A stretch of DNA of 64,000 nucleotides, taken from assembly GCA_009733575.1 (NCBI GenBank), contig ML769418.1:62001-126000 (forward strand), given 5' to 3'. Made by a program: the position numbers and the translations under genes. The stretch is from Gymnopus androsaceus JB14 (taxonomy: Eukaryota > Basidiomycota > Agaricomycetes > Agaricales > Omphalotaceae). The notes beneath the pieces are model-generated. The model searched no databases and had not been told where the DNA came from. It was given only the letters and a program-made list of their open reading frames with translations. Shown here piece after piece: positions 21,938-33,767 of the stretch (position 1 is the stretch's first letter; each line of letters starts with the position of its first letter).

Positions 21938-22695
21938 ATGCTATTTATGGCTTATCTTGACGGGTCAGCGGACCGGACAGTCATACATCTTCTGTCATCC
22001 GTTTCGCATTTCAACGGCTGTTCCACTTCTGACCTACAGCCGCTGGTATTGACCTATTATCGACCGTTATCAATGCAATCTCTAAATGACTATCTCGTTC
22101 ATTATCTGAACTCTGAACCTTTGTGGTCTTTCCAACAGAGTGTACAGCGTGATGCACTCCTTGCATTGCCTTTAACTGAGCTCAGGCTCGTGGTACCGAT
22201 TACCCACCGTGACTCTAAGGACTCTGCAATTCACTTTATCGTATCTGCTGGCAATGCTATCCTTTCCAATCACCTACATTATATTGCAGCAGCAAATGAT
22301 ATCAAACCTCAATGTGGTCCAACTTCTCCTGTCGCTGTAACTCGGATATCGCATGCTGGCGGACTCGTTAACAGCCCCGTCAAATACCTTATTATTGACG
22401 ACGCCACCTTATTCGACATCTCGTCCTTATCAAGTGTTTGGAACATGCTTGCTCGCGATGAGGTTAGCATCATCGTCCTGGGAAGTTTCGAGCCATTTCC
22501 GTCCGCGAGCGCAAGGAGCTTGTATTTATGTGGAGGTATTTCCTCGAGGGCCATTTCTTGCGCTTCTTGAGATTGCAGCTGGAGGAGGACAAGGTTTTGC
22601 ATCTCTGGAGAGAAAAGCTGGAGCGTTTAGAAGCTATTGTCCGCGGTCTCATTAATTTGTTGATCAATTCAAGTTTGGGCTGTTTCCTCCGTTAG
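21938..22695 (+). CDS. Uncharacterised protein, about 250 aa, possible frame break near 22480
   Basis: No domain recognised. The open frame from ATG 21938 gives 210 residues with a hydrophobic, mixed alpha/beta look (YLIIDDATLFDISSL near its end). Around 22480 a second frame opens and continues to a TAG at 22693-22695 with a convincing charged helix, FLRLQLEEDKVLHLWREKLE. Either one base is missing near GGGAAGTTTCG or the last part is a separate exon with a junction I could not place. It is transcribed divergently from the Crinkler-like gene. It might be a fast-evolving lineage-specific gene. Confidence 0.45.
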
Positions 22696-23044
22696 GATGT
22701 TTGGTACCATTCTCTTTCACATAATTATTTAATCTCGTTATCTATGATTGGTTATGTCTCTGCTGGTACTCGAATTTAGACTGCTTGTAGCCTGCTCTCA
22801 TTGTCATGCGTTTAGTTCCTTAGTAAGCGCCGGTCTGGGAGCCGGGGACCTGCCGCGGCGCTACGATTACATAATCATTGGTCAGCTCTTCAAGCGCCAA
22901 GGCTAGCGGAGCGCGCGGCATCAACGGTTGTACTTCCACGGCATAAGCTCCGCGCAGCGGGCCCGCGGCAGCGTGGGGGTCTGGGGAACCCTCAGTGCTC
23001 TACGCAGTGGCCGTTGCGGCCGACACCGCAATCTGAGCTTCAGA

Positions 23045-23175
23045 TTTATACTGTTATACTGTAGTTTTATAGTAATACTATGGGTGCTGTCCTGAGCAAA
23101 CTTCACTGGCATGTGTAGATTTACTATCCTGTAGTTTTACAAAAATACTATGGGTGGTGCTGCCCTGAGCAAAAT
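23045..23175. repeat. Tandem duplication, about 75-bp unit
   Basis: CTGTAGTTTTA...AATACTATGGGTG...CCTGAGCAAA occurs twice, at about 23058-23100 and 23130-23174, with small differences. Non-coding. Confidence 0.75.
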
Positions 23176-23916
23176 ACTGGATTACAGTCTCTACTTCACA
23201 TCCACCAACTATGATTCCAACAGACAGTTGAGAGAAATTTGTATCAAAATTTTAATTGGAACTAATTCAAAGAAAAGTGACTTAAGGGAGTAGTTAATCC
23301 AACATGCCTTAAAATATGTATGTACAAGCTTTAAGACCCGTGCCTATGTCACGGATGCAGACTCAACTATGACGGTTCTGTGTTAGACATTCTGTATCTC
23401 CTAATTGTAAGAGATCATTGGAAACTGAAACACACACAATTGCTTGACCCATGCTTATGGTATGGGCAGGTGACCGCAGGTCAAGGTATTATTTTAATAG
23501 CATTTGGATTTCTCTCAGTTAATTCAAGATAGCTGTAGGCAGTACACCACAACATGCCAAATTCAAAAATTAAATGGGATAAAATGGAATTTATGAGTAA
23601 AACCATTATGTACATGTACTATTTTTCTGTTAAGAATTATGTTACATGAATACTGTACTGTTTCAACTGAATGTTCAGTAATGCATAATTCAATATCTCT
23701 AAACTTCAGGACTTCAGAAATCATAACACAGGTCCTAAACATCTGAAAAATCAACCTGTAATGCATTATTATGTAGGTTGAGGTTGAGTTCAACAGCTTG
23801 TCAACAGCACCATATAGGTGCTGCTACAAAATTTGAGATAGGGGAGCAAAATGCATTGCATTCAGGCCTGAACTGATGCTCATCCCAATTTGTAGCACCC
23901 TAACCTATAAGGATAG

Positions 23917-24265
23917 TAGGGATCTGCACTGTAGCCATCTTGGTCTATATAATACAGGTACATGCATGTTATACAGTAGCTGTACCCATCCCATAAGAAG
24001 TGCCAAAGCATGCTGTATACAGTATGGATTCATATCGCTTGGTGCTGGAGGGGCTTTGACATGTCAGATTGTGTCAAAATAGTTGAAAATCTATAGAATA
24101 GTGGTTTTTACATCAGTTGGACTCCCTTGCATCCTGTAACCCTCAAATTAGGGTGCCATATATGGCTTTAACAGCTGCCCTGAGCCATCCCATAACCATA
24201 CTGTAAGACTCAAAAATCCTTGCTGTATATGGCTCTAACCATATACAGTATGGTACAGATTCCTA
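23917..24265. mobile_element. Degenerate TAGGGATC-family hAT-like element
   Basis: Left end TAGGGATCTGCACTGTA and a right end that is the inverted complement of TAGGAATCTGTACCATA. The interior holds TATATACAG-like words. Target duplication not recognisable, so it is an older copy. Confidence 0.55.
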
Positions 24266-24655
24266 TATATGATACAGGACAGGCTGGACAGCACAAAGTT
24301 CACATCTCATGTTTAAGTAATTAAGTATAAGTAACCCAATGGTATAGGTATCAGAAAATCTAAGCACCCTAGCCTATAAGTATACAGGAGAGCACAAAGT
24401 ACTGTACCAATCAGAGCACTTCGTCAGGCACTGTGACCTGTGACCAAGCCGACGAAATTTCGATTTCGTCCAATGCAGATATGACCTGTGACCTGCCTTA
24501 AATTTTGTCACTCCAGATTCCAAGTGGCGGGCCACCACCACCGTTCAGGGGTTGGCACTGTGAAGTTTATGACTTGTACAGCTTGCATTCTCTCGCCACA
24601 GTTCGGGGGCCAGTACTGTAAAATTTATGACTTGTACAGCTTGCATTCTCCTGCC

Positions 24656-27063
24656 ATGAATACCAGTGATTTTCTCTGGAAAGACCTATCTTGTGCTGAA
24701 CGGAAGGCTGTGAAAGCAGTATTTACCATTCCTAACAATGTCAAAGACACTGTTCTTTCCCCACCTGATACTAGTCTCCTCGAAATGCTTCACTTTCAGC
24801 TGCCACCTATCTCTCTCAAAAGGCCCAGTAGCATTTCACGAGAAAAATATTTCTCTAAAACGGAACCAAGTCCTATGACTTCCAATACAATTCAAGAGAT
24901 TTGGAAACTTCCCATTCCTCCTGTACCAATAGTTCATCAACTTCTCAAGATTGCCCGTGACCAATTTGCATCAGGAGCACACTCCATTCGTTACACGCAT
25001 ATCTCTGGGGAGACTAGAACATATCCTCTCTATCTTGTTCCACTTTGGAACATGGTGATCAGTCATCGTGAGCAGCACCAAAAGCCATGGATTGCAATAG
25101 AGACTTGGCTGCTGGAGCTGAAGCAAAATCCCCACCGTGAAAGCCGATCTTCACTTGCGGACTCAACATGGACTTGGTTGAATGAGGTTCCATGGGTGTT
25201 GAAGAAAAAAGGCTTCTCGGATACACTACCTATGGTCTCACTTTGGAGACTCCTTGGAGATAACTGGACAGATAGTACTACACAGGACAATCTGCTCTCA
25301 GTGCTTCATGAGCGCATATCCAACAACCTTGAACTTGCAGAAAAGTTCCTTGTCCAGCTGACCGAGTTTATGGGGAAGGTTGTTGAGGCAGCATCAGACC
25401 TTGATGCATACCGTACAGAAAAGCGTTGGAAATGGCTGCGGGATATTGGAGAGGAAGTTTTCTTGAAGAAAAAGGTTCTCCTCACCGCCGTTCATTTGGG
25501 AAAGATGGGAAAAGATGGAGACGGAATTGATCACTGGGTTCCATTAGTGGTTGATGGAGCAGAGACACGGTTCCGCTACGGAGACTCACTTTCTCATGGT
25601 CAGGGTGATAAAATCATTCCATCGAAACTGCACGCAGCATATGAAACTTGGAAAACTATTCATTTATCTATGGCTCCGATTTTTCCAATTGAAACCCTAC
25701 CAACAACGACACAAACCGATGGTTTCTCCTGTGGACCATTGACTTTCAATGCACTCGAGAATTTTGCATTCGTGGATGCTTGCCTTTGTAAAAATGAAAA
25801 GGATAGCTTAGCTGCCCTAAGAATGCAAGCATTTGAGCAAATTGTTTGCCGATGTGTCCACTATGTATGTGTTTTCTAAACTTCAAAAAAGGAAATTTCT
25901 GAATTGAATCATCCAGGCTGTCAACAATGTCTTTGAAAAGATCATATTCAGCAAAACTGGATTGTCTGATTCAGATTCAGATATTGAGATGTTATCTCCT
26001 ACAAACCCAATGTCGTCACTTGAGCAAATGCCAATAGGGAATGTAGGTTTTGCATTTGATCGAAAAGAGCCATTAGCTGATATCAAAATTGTCAGACAGT
26101 CGATGGTCTTGGCCAGGATCTTCTAGACTTAGCTGATGATTGGATGACACCTCTGAGTTTTCCTTCATTGCCTGATGTTGATGAGCTTGAAGAATTCCAC
26201 TATGAGCCATTGACATATCAGGCTCGCAGTGAGAAACTATCTGGCCCAAGTGATACGGGAGATGAGAGTGGTGTCCATATTCCAAAATCTCCCCCCACTG
26301 AACCAGATGCTCTCCCAAAAAAAGAGCATCGGAAATCAACTGTGAAATTGGCATTGGAGACTTCTCCGATCCGAGGGGGTCTGTTGAGTTTTGGTTGGAA
26401 GAAGTTATCCAAGAAGGAAAAGGAAGCCCAGAATAATGCAGACTGGGATGAGATACGAGATCATCAGGATGATATCGAGCAAGAAGATAATCGGCTTACT
26501 AGAATAAAAGCCACTGGAGCTTGAATTGCTGCCACTGAACAGAAGAGAAAGTCGCGTGCAAACAAGAAAGAAGAGGAGATTCTGAAGGGAGAGAGAAGTC
26601 CCAGAGACATAAAACGAAAGGTAAGCTTGACGATCTGTTTTTGAATTTTAGCTTATGCATTGCAGGTGGTTGAGGCAGATCTCCGGGACTCACTGTCAAA
26701 GAGGGAACGTCTCAACACCGCAGAAGCATCCCGACCTGCACAGACTATGAAGGAAAAGTCAAGAGAAACCAATTCAGCTACTCAAGGTCCAGCATGGAAA
26801 GCGGAAGCAAGACCAGCTCAGTACACTAATTGGTTTTCACCCTTCTCCTGGTCCATTATCAAAGCTGCTGCAGTTGAAGTAGGAAACTGGAGTGCAACCG
26901 ACATTGCACGTCTCCTTCAGACTCGACACCCTCAGACATTCAGTTCTATCAGTCGGACAACCATCAATGACTGGATTGGCCGTTCTGGACCTACACCAAA
27001 GTGGAAAGACTTGGTTTTGAAATGTGCAGAAGATGGCCATAATCCGCAATATAATCCAAATGG
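24656..27063 (+). pseudogene. Transposon protein with Ulp1 (C48) cysteine protease domain and C-terminal HTH-like segment
   Basis: First exon 24656-25864 (403 codons). The C48 protease fold is near its end: His293 in GIDHWVPLV, Asp310 in FRYGDSLS, the oxyanion Gln353 in TTTQTDGFSCG and Cys359, all in the expected order. A GT-AG intron (25865-25916) joins to an acidic Ser-rich region; a frame change lies near 26100, an in-frame TGA near 26522, and another intron at about 26621-26667. The last exon has NWSATDIARLLQTRHP and RTTINDWIGRSGP, a helix-turn-helix-like block, after which the frame is lost into repeats at about 27060. Such proteases remove SUMO/ubiquitin-like modifiers; in transposons their job is unclear. 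The gene is inactive as it stands. Confidence 0.75.
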
Positions 27064-27298
27064 TTGTGTTCAGGTTGCACTTGGGTTGTGCTCAGGTTGT
27101 GTTCAGGCTACAAGGAGGCTCCCTCTGGTGATATCAGGATTTGGGCATATTCCTAGGTAGCCTAAGTCACTCTCAAGTGATATTAGGATTTGGGCATATT
27201 CCTAGGTGGCCTAAGTCACCCAGGTTGCCCAGGTTGCCCAGGTCATATTAGTCTAACCTATAGGCTATCCCAGGCCCAGACCATTTTTGCTGATGCAG
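27064..27298. mobile_element. CATCAGCAAAA-family element H, right end (subterminal word CAGGTTG)
   Basis: Ends in TTTTTGCTGATG (27287-27298), the family terminus, and carries repeated CAGGTTG/CAGGTTGCC words on the inner side plus a ~50-bp tandem repeat (GATATTAGGATTTGGGCATA twice). It interrupts the HTH region of the Ulp1-element gene. The left terminus was not found. Confidence 0.5.
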
Positions 27299-27833
27299 GG
27301 GATGAAGGAAAATTAGATTTCTTATATACTTATTACAGTGCCAATGCCTGAATGTCTATGTCTTTGAATCTCATCTGATTTCAAGAAGGCTACAGGCGTG
27401 ATGGGAAAAATTATGAAAAATTGAAAAAAAAAAAAAAAAAAAAAAAGACCCTAAAAGCGCGAAAAAATCATTTGTGACCAATGGATTTGAGAATTCATCA
27501 AAAGGCTCTGTGACCAGTGGCCTCTGTGAAATTTCGTCGTTTTTGAAGGCCCTGTGACCTGTGACTGACGAAGTGCTTTGATTGGTACAGTACACACCTC
27601 AAGTTTAAGTAATTCAGTTATTTTTCAATGAAAGAATGGATAAAACAACAGAATTCTGACACTGATTTTTCTTGGATTTCTCTTGAATTAAATGTTGCTT
27701 AAATCATCTTGACCAAAATTTTCATGAAGCAGCCCTGCTTAACTGGATGTCTCCAGGTGTGTAGGTGGAAGGACTTAAGTAAATCCAGTCTTCCTTGCTC
27801 CAGAGTCAATGAACTTACACTCAAATGTGTATG

Positions 27834-27930
27834 AACTTGAAGCTTAGATTGCCACTGCATGGAGCACTGGGGTTCCCCCAGACCCCACGCTGCCACGGGC
27901 CCGCTGTGCAGAGCTTATGCCTGCGATGCC
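27834..27930. repeat. Right GC-rich inverted-repeat arm
   Basis: Inverted counterpart of the block at about 22919-23050, described under the element 22820-27999. Confidence 0.65.
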
Positions 27931-28129
27931 ATTCCAAATATGGGAATACTGAAGTTTCAGTGCTTCGTGCTGCCGCTGTGCAGCTAAGTTGCTTACTAAG
28001 TCTACAAATTATTGGTCAGCAGGCATCTAACCCTTTTTTCAAGTATAGGATGTGAAAGTTAATCCTTGAACTTCGAGGGCCTGATGCAGGGCATCAAGAC
28101 ATGTGTCATATATGGATATGTATTATGGG

Positions 28130-28466
28130 TAGGGATCCGCACCATACTGTATATAGTTATGGCCATATAAAAACAGCCATAAAATTTGCAAAATCTCTTC
28201 TTTATATATGGCATGTTAGATCTCAAGTTACAGAGTCCCGGCCAATATCCATTATGCAAAAACCATTAATTTGAGTGTTTTGGGACCCACCGACATGTAG
28301 CTGCTTGCTGAATTCTTGCTGTACAGGATACCCATATAGCAGCTGTATAATACAGCCATAAAAAGTTTCCGAGCATATCATTTATCATACAGTTAGGGGT
28401 ACCTGTATAACCTACCTGTATAACCATACCGTAAACTGTAACTTACAGTTATGGTGCAGATCCCTA
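28130..28466. mobile_element. TAGGGATC-family hAT-like element, 337 bp
   Basis: Left TAGGGATCCGCACCATACTG and right inverted complement (…GGTGCAGATCCCTA). Flanks ATTATGGG and ATTATTGG suggest an 8-bp target duplication with change. Interior rich in CCATA/TATGG and GTATA words; no ORF. Confidence 0.75.
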
Positions 28467-28530
28467 ATTATTGGGTGAGTGAGACAACTTCAAGCAGGAT
28501 GTCAGTGGAAGTGAGTGTAAGGGAGAAACC

Positions 28531-28690
28531 TGTCATCAGTGGATGACCGAGCGTCTAATCATTAGATTCCGTATTAGGCAGCATTACTAACCTGGGACGG
28601 AGCAATAACCCCTTTATCTGTTCTTGCTCCGTACCAGCTCCGTACCAGCTCCGCATCAATATATTTTATATACACGCATAACCGTTGACA
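28531..28690 (+). repeat. Copia 5' LTR, 160 bp
   Basis: TGTCATCAGTGG...AACCGTTGACA, with a TATATTTTATATA core-promoter-like segment near its end. It is 52 bp shorter than the 3' LTR, lacking an inner block containing TTGCTCCGTACC. Confidence 0.9.
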
Positions 28691-28809
28691 GGTTATGGGC
28701 CCTGAGCTCTAAACTGTGCACTACGAACGAACTCAGAAGTACCAACAAAACATATCCCTTGCTTCCTCCTCAGACCACCTATTCCTTGCGATAATCCAAT
28801 ACATCTACA

Positions 28810-30690
28810 ATGGCCGAAATTAATGACGAGATAGAGAAGGCAGACTGGAAGAAACTCACTCTTACTCCTATCAAGGAAAATGAGGATGGATCGAATAACT
28901 ACAACGAGTTCAAAACCAAAGCGACACTCAAACTCGATGCTGCTGGTTACTGGAAATTTATCGGTGGTCCCGAGTATGATCCACCGACGATCCCAGACCT
29001 TCAGATAAGTCGTGAAGTTGAAGGGATCGATCCAGAAGGAAACACCGTAACAATCCGAACTCCCGGCAACGAGGTCGTAGTCCAATTAGCCAAGGACAAA
29101 GCGAAATCTTGGCTTAACGGAGACAAGAAGGCACTGTCCTTCATCGTAGAAGCAGTTCCCGTACAGAAACTCTACGTCATTCGAGATTGTATCTCTGCCC
29201 ATGCTGCCTGGCATGCACTCAAGGACGAGTACAAGCCAGCTAACACACTCGCCGCCATCGGTATCAAACAGCAAATTATAGGTAATAGCTGTGAAGGCGA
29301 TGACCCTGTCCTCTGGCTCCGAATGATGATACAGCTGTACGGAAGGCTCCGCGATGCTGATCCTTCCATGATGGCTGACACAGAATTTGCGAGCCACATT
29401 GTCACCCTGATGTCCCAAGACGACTCGTGGAGGTACTGTCGTGACGACCTGCGCAAACAGCTGAGGGAAGCAGAGGCAGCTGGGAAACCATTAACTTCCT
29501 CACAGGTCATACGACGTCTCCAGACGGAAGAGATTGAACGAGGAATCGCCCCATCCGTGGCATCCATCAACGCTATCGTGGCAGTTGGAAAGGGGAAAGG
29601 GAGAGAGAGAGCTGTAGCCGGTGTCTACAATGCCAACGTTGGCCCGTCCGGTTCTTCCGCCCCAAAACGCCAGTTCCAATGTAACGACCGTAAACACAAG
29701 CCTTTCCCGCAGAATGGAAACAGGAGCAAAGTCTGCGAGAATACCTACTGCGGGATCCCTGTCAGCCATACAAAGGCCAAGTGCTTTGTCTACGGAGGAG
29801 GGAGAGCAGGGCAGTACCCACCTGGATACAGGGGTGCTAGGAACCTACACCTCCACCCAGATGCGAGGTTAGCTGCTCGGAGAAAAGAAGCTCTCGAAAG
29901 AGAGAAGATGAACCAATCTGGAGGTTCTGTGCGAATGGCGGAAGAAATCATCAGGGAAGGTGATGGGGACCCGAGTCGCCATACAGCAACAGCGGATTAC
30001 GGACGACCGACAGACAGTGAGGTCGACCAGATCCTCGGACAAGTAGAAAACGAGTTCATGTTCATGGTAGAGGTCAGAGAAGATACAGCAAGCAAAGATG
30101 ATGAAGGTGGAATCAACCTAAACAAAGTCGTCAATGTCAACGCGACAGCACTAAACACCGAACTGGCCACCAACGACTCCATAAACCATGACACTGGAGC
30201 TACGAGACATATCTTTAGAGAAAGGAAGTACTTCCACAGTTACGTGGAATTGGAATCGCCACTTAGTGTCCACGGTTTTGGGTCAAAATTGTCCACAGTT
30301 GCTGTAGGAAAAGGTACGATCTTATTGGAGACCATCATTGGGAAGACTACAAGAAAATTTTCGTTGTCAAACATCCTTCACATTCCAACAGCACGCTGCA
30401 ATCTTATATCTGGGTCTAGACTCGACAAGAAAGGCGTTAGTACTCGAACAGGCAATGGGAAGATCACATACCTCAGCGAGAAGAAGGTCCCATTCGCCGT
30501 AGGTTCCATCGTACGAGATTTGTACAAGATGGAAGTAGTTCCTGTACAAGCTCCGGAACACGATCCGAGCAATCCCTCGACATCTCCGCAATCAGCGGAG
30601 ATTGCGGGGATGGTGCCAGACGTTACGAGATTGTTTGGTCCTGGTTCGGACTCAGAAACGGCTAAGCGCGTGGGTTTTACCACCGTCTAA
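28810..30690 (+). pseudogene. Copia Gag and aspartic protease
   Basis: An open frame of 626 codons. Residues 1-~290 are a Gag of the Ty1/copia type (NNYNEFKTKATLKLDAAGYW start). A cysteine cluster with C..C..H..C spacing near residue 310-330 (VCENTYCGIPVSHTKAKC) replaces the usual zinc knuckle. The protease has the catalytic DTGA in NHDTGATRHIF. The frame ends just before the pre-integrase HRLMGH motif, which continues in another frame, so the polyprotein is broken here. No own promoter: expressed from the LTR. Confidence 0.85.
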
Positions 30691-31670
30691 TGGGCCATAT
30701 AGACGTTAAAGGCCTCAAGAGCGCTACAACAGGCCTCCCAATCGACACGGTACAGGTCAAGAACTGCCGTGTCTGCGCTCTCGCAAATATTAAATGACTT
30801 CCTTTTCCTAAACGATCACACACACGAGCAGATCGTCCTCTTTTTCGCATTCATTCCGATATCTGCGGCACCCTTCCTCTTGCCTATGGCGGTTTTCGCT
30901 ACTTCATAATCTTCGTGGACGACTACTCGAGATATATCTGGATCTTCTTCTTGAAGTCCAGATCCAATGCTGTCAAAAGCTTCGACGAGTTCCGCCTGGC
31001 TGCAGAACATTATTTGGGATACCCTGTGTCTATCCTGAGGGTAGACAACGCTCCAGAACTAGTTTCTGGAGCATTCGAAGCCTACTGCAAGAAGGTCGGC
31101 ATTAACTATGAGAGACCAGCACCGGATGCGTCTCAACAAAATGGTGTCGCTGAGCGAACCATTCAAACCATCGAATTCATGATGCGTTCCATGCTTGTAG
31201 ACGGGAACTTATCTCACTGGTTCTGGCCTTTCTCGGCCAGTTCTGGCGTACATATCAAGAATCGCGTCCCTCACTCAGCCCTTCCAAAACACACAACTTC
31301 TTTCCAATCCATTCTCAACAAACGCGCTGACCTCTCACATATTCGACCCTTTGGCTCTCTGGTCACCTCGCGGAAGACGAATTCCGACAGTCTCAACAAG
31401 GTCACACAAAGAGGAGAAGAAGGTCGGTTCGTTGGATATGCAAGAGATACGAAGGGGTATCTAATCTACTTCCCTCACTCCCGCGCCGTACGCGTCCGAC
31501 GAGATGTTATCTTCCATGGCTTCCCCATCTCTCTCCCCACTCCACCTCCCTCTGAACTACTATGGGAAGATATCCCTTTTGAGGTAGAACGCCGTGAACG
31601 AGATGCTGAGCGTGGAAGCGAACGTTTCCCCAACTTAGAAATGCCACAAATTGGCAAAGACGACTTGTGA
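30691..31670 (+). pseudogene. Copia integrase
   Basis: The pre-integrase zinc motif (HRLMGHID...CRVCALA) precedes a TGA-type break near 30795; the catalytic core follows with FHSDICG (first Asp), RVDNAPELV (second Asp) and NGVAERTIQ (Glu), and a GKPW-type C-terminal part. The core frame is open 30915-31670 and ends KDDL. Splice-like GTGAGT...ACAG and GTGAGC...CTAG segments lie just downstream (31668-31830). It would insert element cDNA into the genome. Confidence 0.85.
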
Positions 31671-32091
31671 GTACAAACTCCTTGTCGGTTAATTTGGTTC
31701 TAAATCTGCGTAAAACAGACAGAACGACATTTCAAACCCACAAGTTGGGACTCGAAGCCTACAGGGCGACTCTGAAAAGTGAGCAACGACTCATCAGAGG
31801 TAAACTAGAACTAACCTAGACTAAATCTAGGACTAATCCAATAACGGTTGACAATCCCTCGGAAATGGTTGATGAGCCTTCGAGTGTTGACGAAGACACC
31901 ATCATGGAGGACGCTACAGCTGAACCTGAACCGCGATGGAGTAACCGCATGCGCAGACTCCCTGCTCGATACGTCGTAAACCACGTCGGCACCTCGGACG
32001 AAGGGGGGTCGGAATCCAATCTACTCGAACACATCCTCAGCACTGACGAGGAACTAGAAATCGAATGTGAAGAATCAGACTTCCGTCCCTA

Positions 32092-33767
32092 GCACAAAGT
32101 TTCATCTGCTCAGAAGTTGTATATGCAAACGCTGCACTTACCGAACCCATTGACGACTCTGAAGAGAAAGATCCCACGACAGTACAAGAAGCACAATCAT
32201 CCATCTACTGGACGTACTGGCTCGCAGCGATCTATGAAGAACTCGAGTCGTTAAAGGAAAAGGGAGTTTATGAAGAAGTTGACGATCTCCCTCCAGGCAG
32301 GAAAGCGGTAGGATCGAAATGGGTCCTCCATATTAAACGCAACAAAGAAGGACTAATCGCTCGATTCAAAGCACGACTAGTAGCGAAGGGATTCACACAA
32401 ATTCCAGGCCAAGACTTCACATACACCTTCACCCCTGTAGCGCTGTGGGAATCCATGCGAACGATTCTAGCAATTGTTGCCGAACATGATATGGAACTCA
32501 GACAAATCGACGTGAAAACCGCATACCTAAATGGTCCTCTCGACGAAGAAATCTACATGCGGAAACCCACGATAACAGGTTCAGGCTACTGGAGACTACG
32601 AAAGGGTCTTTACGGGCTTAGGCAATCTGGTAGACAATGGTACAAAGAGCTGAACTCTAGGCTCGAGACCATCGGATTCAAACGTACAGAATCAGATTGG
32701 AGCGTATACACACGAACCAACGGATCCGAACGCTCTTATATCACCACCAGCATCGACAACATGCTCATTGCATCGAGCTCAAAACGAGAATCAGATGAGG
32801 TCATAGACGCCTTAGCTTCACTCTTCGAAATTACTGACAATGGCTCTCCCAAGTATCATCTTGGATGCGGTATCACAAGAGACAGGAATAGCCGGACTCT
32901 AAAGATTGACCAAACCACTTACACACAGTCGATCCTCCGAGAGTTTGGCTTCGAGGGTTGCAAGTCTGTCCAAACGCCTATGGATCCTGGCGTACGTCTA
33001 ACGCGCCAAACAACCCCACTCACATCTGAAGAACAAGAGACAGTCGACAAATTCCCATACTGGAGCAGTTGTCGGAAAGTGCATGTACCTCGCAAACTGT
33101 TCCCGTTCCGATATTAGCTACACAGTTCGAGAACTAGCAGGATTCATGGTTGGCTATGGCCCATCCCACATTGCGGCGGCGAAACATCTCTTACGATACC
33201 TCAAAGGGACACAAACCTATGGTTGTGTACTGGGATCGAATAACATGGTCTATCCAATGATCCGAGCCCTTTGCGATTCAGATTGGGGCATGGGAGAAGG
33301 CAGGAAATCGATTTCAGGCTTCATCATCATGATGGGCGACTCACCACTATCGTGGAGCTCTAAACAACAAGGAGTAGTTGCCCTATCCTCCTGTGAGGCC
33401 GAATATCTGTCATCGACACACTGCACAAGGGAAGTACTATGGTTCCGTAACCTATTCGCCGAACTAGGATCCCCCCCAACACTCACCGACTAGCATATTC
33501 TGTGACAACCAAGGCGCCATCGCATGCACACACGACCCGCTGGCACACAGCAAAATGAAGCATATCGCAATTCGAGAACATTTCATACGCGACTGCATTC
33601 AGAAACGACAAATCGATGTTATCTATATTTCAAACAAGGACAACTTCTCAGATATACTTACGAAACCGCTACATAGAATTCTACACACACGATGGGTTTC
33701 TATGCTTCGACTCGACGCCGGTCAAGGGGGGGTGTCATCAGTGGATGACCGAGCGTCTACTCATTAG
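32092..33767 (+). pseudogene. Copia reverse transcriptase and RNase H
   Basis: RT begins with EELESLKEKGVYEEVD and GSKWVLHIKR; the first catalytic Asp is in RQIDVKTAYLNGPL. The polymerase box, normally YVDD, reads SIDN (TTSIDNMLIAS), removing one catalytic Asp. The frame shifts near 33080 into the connection domain, then RNase H has ALCDSDWG, SSCEAEYLS and, after a stop near 33491, CDNQGA and DILTKPL. With the altered active site and at least two frame breaks it cannot support reverse transcription. Confidence 0.88.

Larger units (their letters stand above)
24399..27592. mobile_element. Ulp1-protease-bearing transposon with ~30-bp terminal inverted repeats
   Basis: Left end GTACTGTACCAATCAGAGCA then CTTCGTCAG; the right end is its inverted copy, with GACGAAATTTC as a further inner match. 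Encloses a gene with a Ulp1-like cysteine protease and an HTH-like segment (see the pseudogene entry). The superfamily is not certain: Ulp1 domains occur in several eukaryotic transposon groups, and no DDE domain remains here. Confidence 0.6.
22820..27999. mobile_element. Possible large element bounded by GC-rich inverted repeats
   Basis: The blocks at about 22919-23050 and 27835-27925 are inverted copies: GGCATAAGCTC, CAGCGGGCCCG, GGCAGCGTGGGG and AGTGCTC in the same order with ~85% identity over about 110 bp. Outer copies of TTAGTAAGC (22820) and GCTTACTAA (27991-27999) suggest the true ends. The arms are far more GC-rich than the interior. No target duplication found. It encloses the Ulp1 element and a hAT remnant. 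Confidence 0.5.

Noticed and set aside
27420..27446. A-run as a retrogene or SINE tail
   Set aside because: No LINE/SINE body or target duplication around it; it sits inside the Ulp1 element.
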